Assembly (NCBI GenBank): GCA_021613335.1
Contig: JAJTWR010000263.1
Coordinates: 2,380,001-2,444,000, forward strand
Source of the DNA: Whitmania pigra
Taxonomy: Eukaryota; Annelida; Clitellata; Hirudinida; Haemopidae
Direction of reading: 5' to 3'
DNA: 64,000 nucleotides
The first letter of the stretch is position 1; every line of letters starts with the position of its first letter. Positions 13,801 to 26,399 of this stretch are shown here, in pieces. A program made the position numbers and the translations under genes. The notes beneath the pieces were generated by a model. That model did no database searches. It was not told where the DNA came from and was given only the letters and a program-made list of their open reading frames with translations.

Positions 13801-16660
13801 TAAACATTTACGTAACTTAATGCCTTTTTTAATGAGCTGCTCGACTTAATCGCTTATGAATCTAAATCTGAAGATTTAACGTTTTTTTATGACTTCATGT
13901 TTTGAGATGATTTCAAAATTGTGTGATTTCAAAATTGTATGATTGATAAAATGATTTTAAAGGGTGGAGTGATTACGGCTAGTTCCTGGCAAATGTTCAA
14001 TCATCGGAAAAACTTCCGGAGATTAATAATTAAAAATTGGTTTTTTTATCGATTAAGGATTCAGTTGTTGTGTATTTAGCTAATTTAACAGTATTACTTA
14101 ATATTAATTAGTTTTAATTATATTTTATTTATTATATATGTTAAGTTCACAGTAATAATTATTACTTAGTTGATATTCTAAAATTCTATCATTTCAATGA
14201 GCAACTTATTATTATTATTTATTATAATTATTCCATCAATAATAATAAACTCCTACTGCAGCTTAAAATTTTGGATCCTACTTTAACCGATATTTACATT
14301 TAATTTAAATGAATGTTGATAATAATGCTCCAGAAATTCAAATGAGATTGTGAAAAGTAGGAAGAGGATGGAGTCCGACATTTTCTTTCATAAAACCTGT
14401 GACTGCTGCTCATCAACATCTCAAATTTCTAGTTTCAAGCATTTGAATGTTTGTTTGAGGACGAAGACATGTTCTATTTTGTTTGTTTCTCTGGAGAGCC
14501 TCCGAATCTTGGAAGTCATCTCCATCATATTCATCAATTATCATAAATAATGAACACCATTTGTCATATCTATTTGGCACATCGTCATTATCATCGTCGT
14601 TGTCGACGTCATCAATTCGGTAAAGTAAAAGTCGTTTGTGTATCACCACGCGTACAAACTTCTGAATCGATGACTTGAATCGATCTTGTTAATAAAGTTC
14701 TTAAAAAGCGTCCCTTCTTCAATGCGGAAGGATCTTATGCGAACAATCTTCACAGACTAAAGAGCTTTCGCAGATTCCTTATTCATCTCTTTTTATTTTT
14801 CTCACTTGAATATTTTAATAATCTTCCGCCGACTGATGAATGGAAAGGCAATCGGAGGACACGGAAAGATGTGGAATAGACACGGTTAGTCCTGAGCAGG
14901 TTCAGTGGATGTCCGTATGATGAATTGAGTCGATTAATCAATGTTCTCCTGTCAAATATGACGGATGAGAATACGATGGAGTTCTTAATATTCAAGATGA
15001 TAAAAATTTCATTGCTGTGGAGGTTAGCTTTCTCGTATCCATTGTAAAAACGCCGAGAACGAAGCTCCCCATCGATCACCTAGTTTTTGATCTAAACTTT
15101 CTTAAAGAGTTGATCGCGCAAGCTACGAACGTGACTTGACAAAAAGAGAAAAAAATGCAATTAACTTCAATTTTCAAGGTGGAAAATAGCTCGCTTGGAA
15201 ACATTTCGTGGGTCGGTGTCGGGTTCCTTTCATTTTCTTGGCGATTCAGTGATGTTCGTGCGTCCAGGAAAAGACCGGATATTAAACGGACATCAGACGT
15301 AAACAGACTCTCCCTTGAAATTTACTCGACATTTTGGCTCGTCTCTGTGGTGTAAATAAATGCATCTGCTGCAATTCATGTCGACGCAAATGACTCTATT
15401 AATCTGCCGAATGATTTTTCTACGAGGAGCCCCGCGTCCCAAAAGGAAACCCGAGAAATACTTTTTGCGGCAATTGATTAATTTAAAACTTTAAATTGAA
15501 ACCAATTCTGTGAAATTCGAAAACAGCAACAAGCCGCAGTTAAAAGCGGGAAATGCAAGAAAAGAAGATTGCCAATTAGTTTGAGCTAATAAAAATCAAG
15601 TTCAATGAAACGTCCGCCATCTGTTGGAACGATGTTTTCTTGTTTGTCGTCTGCAAATGAAAGTCAACACAATGGTGTGGTCGATATATTGCATTTCAAA
15701 ATATTTTAGTTACTCCAGATTGGTTATAATTACTCCAAATAATTAAAGGCCATATTTTAATTATTCCAAACAATTATTGTTTATTGATTATAATTTGAAA
15801 TTACTCCTAATCACCGGATATTCTCAGGCTTCAGTAACGATTTTTCTGTCCTCTCTCTTCTCTCTCTAGCTCCTCCGCCTAATTTTTCTTGTTTGTTTTT
15901 CGCCCGAAAACCTTCAACAGTTGAACCATGCAGGATGTTTCTTTCGATTTACATACAAAACAAAGTTATTCCTCTGTCGGTAACGTTGACATACGTATCT
16001 ACGTTCGTCTAAAACACATGCGAGAATATTCAAATTCCAATTCCAAATCCCAACATTTGTTCTCCCTCTCAACAACAGTGTCCTTCTTTACATGATTTCA
16101 GGCAGATTATTGTCCCATATCAGGTTCGTTAAGCCTGGAAATTACCAAAAGTCTTGGTCTTTGTTTTGCTCCTATTCATCATTGGACCGACTCTTGACCT
16201 GAACATTCGTCAACCTCTCCAAGGTCAGATGTTGGAGCAGCCTATCGTTTGCAGGGTCAAAGCTTGCACTTTTGCTCGGGAAGAAGGGCAAATTATGCAT
16301 TTATTCCTTCCATTGGTGGATGGTAATACTAACAATGATATTCTTCACGTTTGATATCAATGTTCTTCAACACTCGCTGAAATTAGCATTCGTTGTTAAC
16401 TCGCTACATTCATCATTCTCTCCACACACATGCACCGCAAAGGGACACTCATCTGCTTTTTATGTATTCAAATTGTGCTTTTTTAGTGCCTATGGTGACA
16501 TTTCCCCATGGGTAAATAGACGGTTGCGCACGTAGACAATTACACACAATTGAACACAGAAATATTATGTAATGTGGAATTTAGTGAGAAGAGGGGCTGG
16601 AGACGCATGTCGGAGTTTTAAAAAAAGGGACCCGTGGCCGTTGAACCTAGTGTTGATAAT
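10860..16660. other. Intergenic stretch with isolated promoter/exon-like signals
   Basis: No complete gene could be assembled. Signals seen are TATATAG near 11384, a CCAAT plus CACGTG pair at about 12281-12304, an AAC microsatellite near 13556-13605, and a small exon candidate at 13065-13100. Open frames at 14350-14649, 15155-15355 and 16154-16535 lack recognisable domains. Any gene here would have to be long, with tiny exons that I cannot connect. Confidence 0.45.
13065..13100 (+). other. Candidate tiny first coding exon (MDVLR)
   Basis: A 36-base segment is flanked by an acceptor-like TTTGCTCATTTGCAG and a strong donor GTATGT. Inside it, ATG sits in a favourable context (CCACGATGG) and encodes Met-Asp-Val-Leu plus AG of a split codon. 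The upstream acceptor would fit a 5'UTR intron or spliced-leader trans-splicing. No downstream exon could be matched, so this is inference only. Confidence 0.25.
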
Positions 16661-16674
16661 CATGTAAAACTTTA

Positions 16675-17305
16675 TATGTTTTCTTCTTTACCTCTGGCTT
16701 CTTGCAATGTGTGACTGTGGCAAGCAAGATCCCTTTCAAATCCACCCACTAAGGACCAGACACCTGGGTAGCTGAAAATAGAGTTCAATGCATTGTGAAA
16801 CCCTTCGCAACAGTTAATTGCTTTGGAAGATATTTCAACAGCAACTTCATGACGATTCCAAACTCTGATAGAAAATTGCCGATCTCTCAAAGCCATACCT
16901 TCAATGTACATGGAGAAGATGTAGGTCGTGCATTCATAAAAGTCAATAGGCTTAAAAACTGAGTTTGAATCAGACATTGAAGTAGGGCTGAAGTTAAAAT
17001 CCCTTACCACAATGGCCTTGTTGCAAAGCAATGAGGTTGGAGCAGTTTTTGGCGTACTTGCAAATTCTTTTGCAGAGGAAGACAAGTTTAATAAAATGTT
17101 GGTCTATTTCAATTAAACTAGCCACAAATTTGTCGTGTGAGCAATTTTCTATGAGCGCAATATCGGTATGTGCGCAACTTTTATGGAACCTTACCCTTAT
17201 CTTGCACCAAAAAAAGCTGATTTTTCGCACGTCATTTGATGTGCCTTGGCAGAACAAAGCGTTAATTTTGTGCTTTTTAGCAACATTGAAAACAAAAAAT
17301 ATCAA
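16675..17305 (-). pseudogene. Broken FLYWCH / MULE-type transposase
   Basis: Two minus-strand frames carry parts of one transposon protein. The upstream part (about 17305-16994) has a FLYWCH-finger-like pattern: FFWCK, then a second Cys in KSCAHT, then SHDK. The downstream part (about 16875-16675) resembles the C-terminal end of MULE transposases that carry FLYWCH fingers: VWNRHE, then NCCEGFHNALNSIF, GVWSLVGGFERDL and ending QEARGKEE. The catalytic DDE core that should lie between is absent and the two frames differ, so this is an internally deleted, frameshifted relic. No terminal repeats were located. The family assignment rests on motif recognition and was not checked by search. Confidence 0.65.
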
Positions 17306-18109
17306 TCAAAATAAATTTGAATTTAACTTTCTGCATATTTTTCTAATAAAGTTATTAGAACGGACACGCATTTTCCTGAAAAATGCTCAATTGTCACTTT
17401 TCTGCTAGGACCCTGAAGTCATATTAGAGAAATCTAAACGCTAATCTAGCATTAGATAGAATTGTGTTATTTGTGCTCATTCAAACGATACCTACATTCT
17501 GGCATGATTTCGCCCTTGATTCATAAAAATCTCCTTATACAACTTCATAGATTTCTTTGTCTTGTTCTGCTTCATGCTTTTGTTTAATTCCCACGCATTT
17601 TACTTTTGTCGTTAAGCACGTTTGACATTATTAAATTAATTGATGATTTATTATTTATTAAATTATTAATATAATCTTTAAAAATATTGATTATATGAGT
17701 TTCAAATTTATTTATAAACCCAGATTACTTCATCTCAGCCATTTTCAGCATTTGCCTTCCAAACATTCTTTCTGGTCTAATTAATTTTATGTCAATTTTG
17801 ATGTATTTTAGTGCAATAATATTTTATTTACGCAACTTTTTATTAAAAATTTGACATTCCGTCATTAAATTATTAATTTAACTTGGGGGATTAGTCGGAG
17901 TTGCAACTGTTAGTATGCTAGCTTGCTTTTATTTATTTTTTTGTTAAAACAGTGTTTAAAATTTATTCAATAATATGATAATAAAAGGTTGGCTTAAATA
18001 TTGCGATATGCAAATTACTCTCTGAGGCTGCGCGGACCACTGCTGTGAGATCGTTTTCCTGTTTAGCAGCATAAATTTGGCTTTTCGTTGCCGTCGTTTT
18101 GTTGGAGAA

Positions 18110-20054
18110 ATGGAGCTGATGTCCAGGTCTTTGAGTACTCTTTTTCGCCAGAAGGTTTTGCTTTCGGCTGCTCAGGTTAATACTTCGTTATAATTATCAT
18201 GAATTTTTAAATAAACTTGGCTTTGTGATGCCCTTGAGACCTTCCTCGGATCGGTAGGACGTTTAGCAGAATTGTTTAACCTTTACGAGTGTCGATAACA
18301 TTTGAATAGCTATTCCACATTTATTTAAAACATTGGAATGTCTTAATTCACGTCAAACGAAAGTCGATGTTTATATCGGAATGCTTCTAACGTTGTCTTC
18401 AGACAAATTTCTGCATTATGAGCTGAGCTTACAATAGTTAATTCTGCTTTTTAATTTGCTCGCATAATTTTCCGTAGATTCGTTTGATGTAATTAACAAA
18501 AAAATCCATCATATATATCAATATATTGTTTCGTATAATTTTCTGTAGATTTGTCTGATGAAGTTAACAAAAAAATTCCATTATTGTTTCAGGCCAGATT
18601 TTATGCTGCAGGGGCAGCTGCTGGTGCAAAATTGAAGACATTCAAAGTCTACAGATGGGTTTGTATCATTGGCTTATTTTGTTTGAAATGCCATCATAGA
18701 AAATGACTCTAAGTTGAAGTTTCCATTCAAAGGACCCTGACAAGCCTGGAGACAAACCTCACATGCAGACTTATCAAGTTGATCTGAATGACTGTGGCCC
18801 CATGGTCTTGGATGCTTTGATCAAGATCAAGAATGAAATTGACCCAACCTTGGCTTTTAGGCGTTCCTGTCGTGAAGGAATTTGTGGATCATGTTCCATG
18901 AATATAAATGGAGCCAACACCTTGGCATGCCTCTGGTGAGTTTTACAATCTTTGTGTTTTCATATAATCCTTATTTTGTCATTTTTATTCTTGTTCAGTA
19001 AAATTGATGAAAATGTAAGCAAGACAAGTCGCATCTATCCCCTCCCCCATATGTGGGTTGTCAAAGATCTTGTTCCTGTGAGTCTTCATTTATTTTTTTC
19101 AGTTTTAGGTTTTGGATCTACGTACTTTTCGCAATCGAGTTCAAATTAGTTGTAATTACAACATTCTTATTGGTCATGTTTCAGGATATGAACAACTTTT
19201 ATGCTCAGTACAAGTACATTGAGCCATATTTGAAGAAGAAGAACTTTGATGATAAGGATATTGGCAAGAAATCATTCTTGCAAAGTCCTGTTGACAGAGC
19301 CAAGCTTGTAAGAACATGTACATGCTTTATTTCAGCTTTTAAGCATCTTCCACAGCCTATTAGGCATAAACAGAGGCAAATGTAATTACTAGTGTAATGT
19401 CTATTGAATACTGGATGTATTAATGCAATATCAAGGCCTGCTTTGCAAAATCGTTGCTACTAACAACATATTGTTTGCGTTTCTGAATGTCATGCTTTTA
19501 AACAGGATGGTATGATTGACTGCATTCTCTGTGCTTGCTGCTCCACATCTTGCCCAAGTTACTGGTGGAATGGAGATAAGTACCTTGGCCCTGCTGTCAT
19601 CATGCAGGCTTACAGGTGATGCACAATTTGACAAGTTAATAATTATATTAGTGATAGTTAATTGGTCTTGGAGATTCTATGTTAGGTGAGGGTTTTCAAC
19701 TATTACTCATGGCAAATAAGTGATGAGACAATCTATAATCTAGCATTCTTTATAAGAATGTAGCCTACATTTTTGTTCCTTGTTCAGGTGGATCATGGAC
19801 AGCCGTGATGACTACAAGCACGAGAGGCTCGCCCAGATGAGAGACGAGTGGTCTCTGTACAGGTGTCACACCATCATGAACTGCACCAAAACATGCCCCA
19901 AGGTTTGCTTTTGTCACTATTTGCTGAGTCATGTTATGAGAGGTTAATAAAGAGCTTATTTGAAACTCAGGGCCTCAACCCGGGTGCAGCAATCGGGGAG
20001 ATGAAGAAGGTCATGCTTGGCTACTCCTCTTCTGGCATCCCAAAGCAAGGATAA
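18110..20054 (+). CDS. SDHB: Succinate dehydrogenase iron-sulfur subunit, mitochondrial
   Basis: Iron-sulfur subunit of respiratory complex II on the matrix side of the inner mitochondrial membrane. It passes electrons from FAD in SDHA to ubiquinone. Eight exons: 18110-18175, 18593-18658, 18733-18935, 18999-19077, 19185-19307, 19506-19615, 19788-19902 and 19971-20054. All junctions keep frame and give 281 aa, against about 280 in vertebrates. The N-terminus ([15 protein letters not shown]...) is basic and Ser/Leu-rich, as expected for an import presequence. The [2Fe-2S] ligands are visible as CREGICGSC with a further Cys (about C90, C95, C98, C110). The C-terminal cluster region has [11 protein letters not shown] (about 185-195), and [15 protein letters not shown] adds the remaining cysteines. 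The start is the first ATG before the presequence. The gene is convergent with CRTC, whose stop lies about 500 bp downstream. Confidence 0.98.
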
Positions 20055-20209
20055 GCAAACTTATCCCATTCCTGACAAGCAACGGAGTTTTGTCTTCTAA
20101 ATTAATGGGTACTTTTTTTACTGGTTAGGGCAGGCAAACAGTGACGCATCTAACCTTCGAACGACTCGTTCGTGTTGCATTCTCAGACTCGCTAGGATCG
20201 TTTGAACTT

Positions 20210-20215
20210 AATAAA
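20210..20215 (+). terminator. Poly(A) signal of SDHB
   Basis: AATAAA lies about 155 bases after the SDHB stop. A second candidate (GAATAAAC) lies near 20278. CRTC ends on the other strand at 20549, so the two 3' ends are close but need not overlap. Confidence 0.75.
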
Positions 20216-20548
20216 GTTGTTTAGCTGAATGCTTCCTTGCAGTGGTTATAACATCTGATTCTCAAAAAGAATGGTTTGAATAAACAAAGATGGATGGGTG
20301 GTATACAAAGTTTGATTAATGGAAAAGCAACAAATCGGGATTTAGAAGAGAAACAGGTGAATTGCTATGACTAGAGTGGGTAGCGGTGACTAGATGCCTG
20401 TTGAGTCGGGCTGTAGCACATGCGAAATTAACAAATTGAGATCCAAGTGGGTACATACGGAAACGATTTGAAGAATTGCAGTTAAAAAAAGGGATGACTG
20501 ATTGAGTACAAAGAAATTGAAACAATCCAACAGTCTTTTCACGGGCTT

Positions 20549-23500
20549 TCAAGGCCTGTCTAGTCTGAACGAGTCTTCTGTAGCAGGATCTGTGAATACT
20601 GAAGAGTCTGCCAGCATTTGCAATTCTTCCATCTCAAGGGGATCCAATGCCAGCTTCAGGGCATCCTCTGAAGTGAATATCTCACCTTCGAATGCGTCGC
20701 TGAGATACGATAGGGCATTCAGAGCCTCCTTGCAATCATCAGGAGATTGCATTTGTTGAGAGTTCTGCTGGGGATTGTGGGATCTCTCTTGTGATGAATT
20801 AACAAAGTCTGCAAAGTGCAAGGGTTTTTATAAATGTCATCACTTTTTTGCTTTTCTTGAATTATTCCAATATTTTGGATTGTGACAGCTTAGTCATAAT
20901 CATGTTTCAATGTTTATCTACCCATGACAAAATCGAATACATAACCTGTGAATATTATATCAGGAATTACTCTCATAGAAGAAGTGGGGTGTTGCTGTTG
21001 AAGTAATGTAGCAGACGAATTGTCGTTGATGAGTTCATTGTCTAACATGACAATGTCCCTACTGCAGGTGTTGTTGTTAGGAGATGCCACAAAGGTTTGT
21101 GGAATCCAGTTGGACAAGTCATTGTTTTGTACAAGGACAAAATTGGCCAGAGGAGGTGATAGGGGCTGGAGTGTGATGCCATCCAAAGTGTAATCTATGG
21201 ACAGGTTCTTGCCCTGGAGCAAAGACAATTTTAATAAACATAATCTGTTCTTTCAACATAAACAAAAAAAACAAAAACAAATGTCTGTCTATGCATGACT
21301 AACAACTGAGATTTGTTGAAATTTCTGCTGAAGAACATTGGTGTGAGATTGCTGAGGTTCATGGCTGTTGTAGAATATTTTTTGAGATTCTGAATTGTCT
21401 GCCAAAGGCACGATGTTTGCAAAAGATAGGCCTTTGGCAGTTGACAAGTTATTACTTCTGGCAACAGCTGCTGCCACAGCAGCTTGTTGTTTGGCAGCTG
21501 CCTCAGCCAGAACATTTGACGAAAGGATGACATGGGTGGGTGCACTGCCAGATGGCTTATTATTTAAATTTTGCTAAAATGAAAAATAATAATTTCCAAT
21601 TAACATCATGCATCAGCTTAAACTTATAAAAAAGCATCTTAAAATACAAATTCAAGAATATCTTTTTACAAACGAAATTGTATTAATCCAAAATATTACT
21701 ATAGGGAAAAAGTGTCCTTTGAGAGGTTTTTGGCTGCTGAGTTTAGGGGCACAGTCAGGTGAGAAAGTAAAGTTATTGTAATCGGTTTCTTGAGCAACTT
21801 GTTGATGACCACTAAGTGGTTGAACATTTACACCCTGTGTCAAAACAGCTTGAAAGAGTGGCTGAGGATAATTTGTTGAGGGAGCAACATGCAGCGGGGA
21901 TGACAATGATGCCACAGTGGACTGACCCAATTGACCAGAACATTGAGGAATCATCCCTGGTGCTGTCTGACTCTGCTGGGAATCACGCTGTTGCACCAGA
22001 TGACATTGTTGTAAAATTAACTGTTGCTGTTGTTGGTATTGTAGTAACTGATGACTATTCATGTTTGGTGTCATTTGGTGTGGGGAATTCTAAAGTTATA
22101 AAATTGTTAAGATTGCAAGTGGCTTGGAAATTTCTGTGTAAAAATCAAATGTTGATCACAAGCTTTTCCAAAGTATTGATATCTTATTCTTATTATAATT
22201 GTCATTATAACTGTTGTTATGTAAGAGCAGTCGTACCTCATTGGTAATGATGAGATTTGGGGAGTTTGTAGAATATTGGCAGTTGGCCAAAGAAGGAGAA
22301 TTCTGCTGATGTGATTGTCCTCTGAGAATCATTGCCTGCAATCAAGCAAGAATCCCAGCTGATATGAGCAAATATTTATTTGTACTGTTAAATCCAAAAT
22401 TACAAACTGGAAGAAGATTTCAAATGTGAAATAATGAAACAACTAACTAAAATAATGAAGGTACTAACATTATCACAGGTGAGTGAATCCATCACTATAA
22501 AGTTGCTGTCTTTCAAAACAAGAGGGGCAGGTATCATCTGTCTCTGCAGTCTTGGTTGCTGCAGGTAATATTGAGCAATGGCATCTCCGCTAGGTTCATT
22601 ATCCATAACATTGGAATTGCTATTCCCAGCCTGTGGAGGATTTTTGTTTAGGTTTGGCAATGAGCCTCCGCTCGGAGTTGATGGTGTTTGTTGCATGGTT
22701 ATCGCTATGGCCATACCTCCAGCATTTTGGATTTCAGAAGTTGGGAAAATACTAAAGTTGCATATTAAATAATTAATAATTGGTTTACATTTATTGGATG
22801 ATAAGATAACAAATAACTATACTTTATTCCAGGTACATCGCATGACTTCGGTCGACTAGCAACCTAAATACACACAAAAATTGTTAGAACAGTTAAATAG
22901 CTTTGAATTTTTACAGAACATCTAGGCATATTGAAAGAGATCTCACTTTGAACATAAACAAATTTAAACTCACTGTTTTTTTTCTATAGCCAATTAAGCA
23001 CTTGCACACATATCAACGACTCTTAAATAAATACCATTTGCCAAGATTTTATCGAGAATATTCTGTTTCTATGAAGGCAATAAACAATATTAACATAATT
23101 TTAGAGACAGATATTGCGATAGTGAAACATGAATCAAGTTTAAATCCTCATTGTTTTGTAGACAACAATCCAATCCCATGACTTTAACAAAATACAAGCA
23201 GTTAATGAAGTCTCGTACACTTTATACGTTTAAACCAAGTGAACTTACAGAACCCTCTGGAACCTGCCAGAACTGGGCGTTACACGGCTGCTTTGGCATT
23301 CCAGCGAAGCTTACCGTGATGTTGTCACTCGACCCAACTGAAATGCATACAACATAAATAATTATTTATGTCCTGCATTATATTAAAGTACTTACGAATG
23401 CATTTAGTTTCATTTCATTTAAAATAATATTAAAGTTATGAATTTACAGAAACATAATAGAATTAGAGATAAACAGAAAATTAAGCACAATATTCAACTT

Positions 23501-25978
23501 AGGTGCCTTTAATACCATAGCTTGCCATAAAAATAAATTAAACATTATTAATTCTAAATATTAATTTTGACTCAACAATCTTGATTAAGATCAAAAGTCA
23601 AACAATAAAATTGAATAATTTAAGGACGGGCACATCAACAACCATAAAAAACAACCGTGTTCAGTGTTGAGGACAATTTTTGACCCGCAGTGCGATTGAT
23701 TTCCCAACACGTTGCTGTGGATTGCCGAGTCCGAGCTGACCCTGTTCAAAGGACCAACAACTTCTTGAACGATTGTAAGGAAATCTCTTGCTAAATAATA
23801 GAATGTTCTATATAACATCAACCGATCGATGTCTGCATGCGCGATGAGATTTGCCATAGGTACGGAATGCTACTTTGAAAGATTTATAAAAGTTTAATTC
23901 TAAACTTTGTAAAGGCTTAAAATAGAGCATTTAAGAACAAATAATTACATGAGATTAAATATGATGTAATGCAAATTTAACTTAAAATGATTTGAATCAT
24001 TTTAACCTTACAGAAAATAAAAGATTTCACGAGCTATCGGATTAAGAACTGAACTTGCCTCCTCCAGCTTGGATCATTTGGAGGAGATAAATAGACCGAT
24101 CCGTAAGGCGAACAGTCTCTCTGCATTAATTTGTCATATATATTTAGAACATGTCCATCGACAAGTGTTAATATTGTACATTTCTTCAAGCTCAATGTTT
24201 GTGTGAAAAACAAATTTATTTTATCTTGTAATCATTAAACATTACACTAACTGTTTTGATAATTTCTAATGGAGTTTTGCATACTTTTGCTTGAGTCAAA
24301 GTAATTACATTAAGCACCTCAAGCAAATATGCTAAACAATGTTACAAAATATGTTTACTTCAAGCTACAAATCAGGACAAAATCGTTATTGAGTTAAATC
24401 ATTTTAGTCCAGCAAGTACATAATCAAAGACATAAATAACTATTATAAGCAATAATTATAATCAACAGAGGTTAGTGCAATTGGAAATCATTGAAAGCCT
24501 ATTTGTTTGAACAATAATTTTGTGATTAGCTTTTGGCTAATTAGTTTCCTTCATAAATTTGAACCACAAAAATGCCCTTAATAATAATAATGATAACAAC
24601 AATACCAATAATAATAACTAAAAACTATGACATATTTCAAAATTATGTTTCAAACATAAACCGAAAGTTTTGGCTACTTGATTAAGCATTCACTTATTTG
24701 TTATAATTCACAAACATGTCGTGTGAGTGAAAAGTGCTTCCTGGGCTGGCTGCTGCTTCTCTCCATCTGCCCTCTTGGAAACAACTTCTCGATGCACCTT
24801 CCCCCCGTCGAAGTCGACCTTCCCATCGCCTCGTGTTTCATGTTCTCCAGACTCGATAAGGCTTTCTTTTAGAAGAAAATCGATGGAACCGTTAAGACCA
24901 TTTCCTTCCACAATAAATAATTACAGAGCTAATAAGTTGATACAAGTTTAATGACTTGTAATTTAATGGCGATTAGTCATTTCATCCTCTTAACCGCCCA
25001 AGAGATTTAGATTTAGCTTTTTTTGAACATGTTGCTGATGTAAGACTATATTGTTGTTGACTTCTGTAGCATTGATTAAATAGAAAACTATCTAAATCAC
25101 TTACCTGCAGATCAATAGATTTATGCGATGCCATTTGATTGACATTTGGTAAACTACGACCTCTGTAGACGACCGCCGATCTTTGATCTGCCAGGTACTG
25201 ACTGCTTGCAACGGAAGGACGACAAGGTTGTTGGTCTGCTCTGGTTGGTAAAAATGTTGGCTGACTGCTTGTGGTCAAAGAAGTCTGAAGGGTGGCACTT
25301 TTCTTAGCCAGTGCTGCCTGCAAATGGAACAAGATTTTTAACACTTTGTGTAAAATTTTAAATAAAACATTGTATATATTAGCTAAAATTAACATAAAAC
25401 ATATCACTAAATAGTTACTTAATTTCAGAATTCCAAGCATGAAATCCATTGTTCAAATTCATCATAGCTAGAACTCCTATTATAGAATTATGATTATGAT
25501 TACTATAACAAGTTATGAATGATGAAGAATAAATATAACAGATGCTTAATAAAGACATAAAGCAAGATATATTATGTACTATGTATTATATTAAAAATTG
25601 TTACTTTACTTATTCACACTTAAAATGTGCATTTTGTAAATAATATTAATCCACATTGCAAAAAATTTTCCATTTGATATCCCATGAACTTAGATTAGAA
25701 ACAGACTAATGAATCCAATGTCTGAAGCAAATATATCCCATCTGTGATGCTGATGCACTAATTGTCGAACGCTAGAATTATGCAAAGTCAAGCATCGAAC
25801 AATGTAAAATGCTTTATGTTGAGGCTAGCAGAAAATATATGGTACATAATGTTAAATTTCAGCGCACCCTCGTAGTGGCAGATACTTCTTTGAGAATTGC
25901 TTCGAAAGCGGCAGTACCCTCTGCCTGTTTTTGGGCATGCATGGCTATCTTCTCACTAAATTTGCGAGGATTTGACAT
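20549..25978 (-). CDS. CRTC: CREB-regulated transcription coactivator (TORC)
   Basis: Coactivator that binds the CREB bZIP when dephosphorylated and moves from cytoplasm to nucleus. Thirteen exons on minus: 25978-25868, 25317-25105, 24865-24716, 24120-24059, 23741-23656, 23337-23249, 22863-22823, 22751-22469, 22335-22237, 22089-21700, 21573-21307, 21213-20946 and 20808-20549, giving about 772 aa. The N-terminal CREB-binding domain is clear ([18 protein letters not shown]...). [10 protein letters not shown] (exon 2) and [10 protein letters not shown] (about 178-187) match conserved SIK/AMPK phosphosites. [15 protein letters not shown] is a family hallmark, the middle is Gln-rich, and the end [15 protein letters not shown] is the TORC C-terminal motif. 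Exon 3 (24865-24716) is phase-compatible, Ser/Arg-rich and GC-rich, and is the least certain exon together with the donor of exon 10. The 24120-24059 exon ends in a GC donor (AG|GCAAGT). No canonical poly(A) signal was seen. Confidence 0.93.
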
Positions 25979-26399
25979 GATAAGAACTATATTAGTACCG
26001 CAGCCTCATGAATACTTTTCACTTAAAAGTTTTGTCCGCTCAGCCTCTCTTGTCCTTCAGAAGAATGGCCTCCGTCCAATATCGATAGACTCCTCGTACA
26101 ACTTTGATAACATCATACTTAGGCAATGTTGTCCAAGACGGCCGTGGTAGCAATTTTATCGGTAAGCAATCATTATCATATTATAATGTATCTTTTAACA
26201 AATTAATGGAACTGTCAATAAAGAATTATGCACTCAAAAAGAAACTATTCAATAAACTTAAAAATAACAAAATTTTATTCGTCATCACCCATAATTTTCC
26301 GACGCAACTCACTTTTTGGCTAACACTTGATGCAACCTCGAATTTTTCACGCAATTGGGCGTGGAGGAAAATTTACATTTCAAATTTTATTAAAATGTG

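Noticed and set aside
17031..17408. Plus frame MRLEQFLAYLQILLQ...
   Set aside because: It is antisense to the FLYWCH-like relic, whose minus-strand pattern is more specific.
24708..24911. Minus frame beginning [13 protein letters not shown]
   Set aside because: It is a shadow of the CRTC exon 24865-24716, which fits in another frame with matching splice phases.
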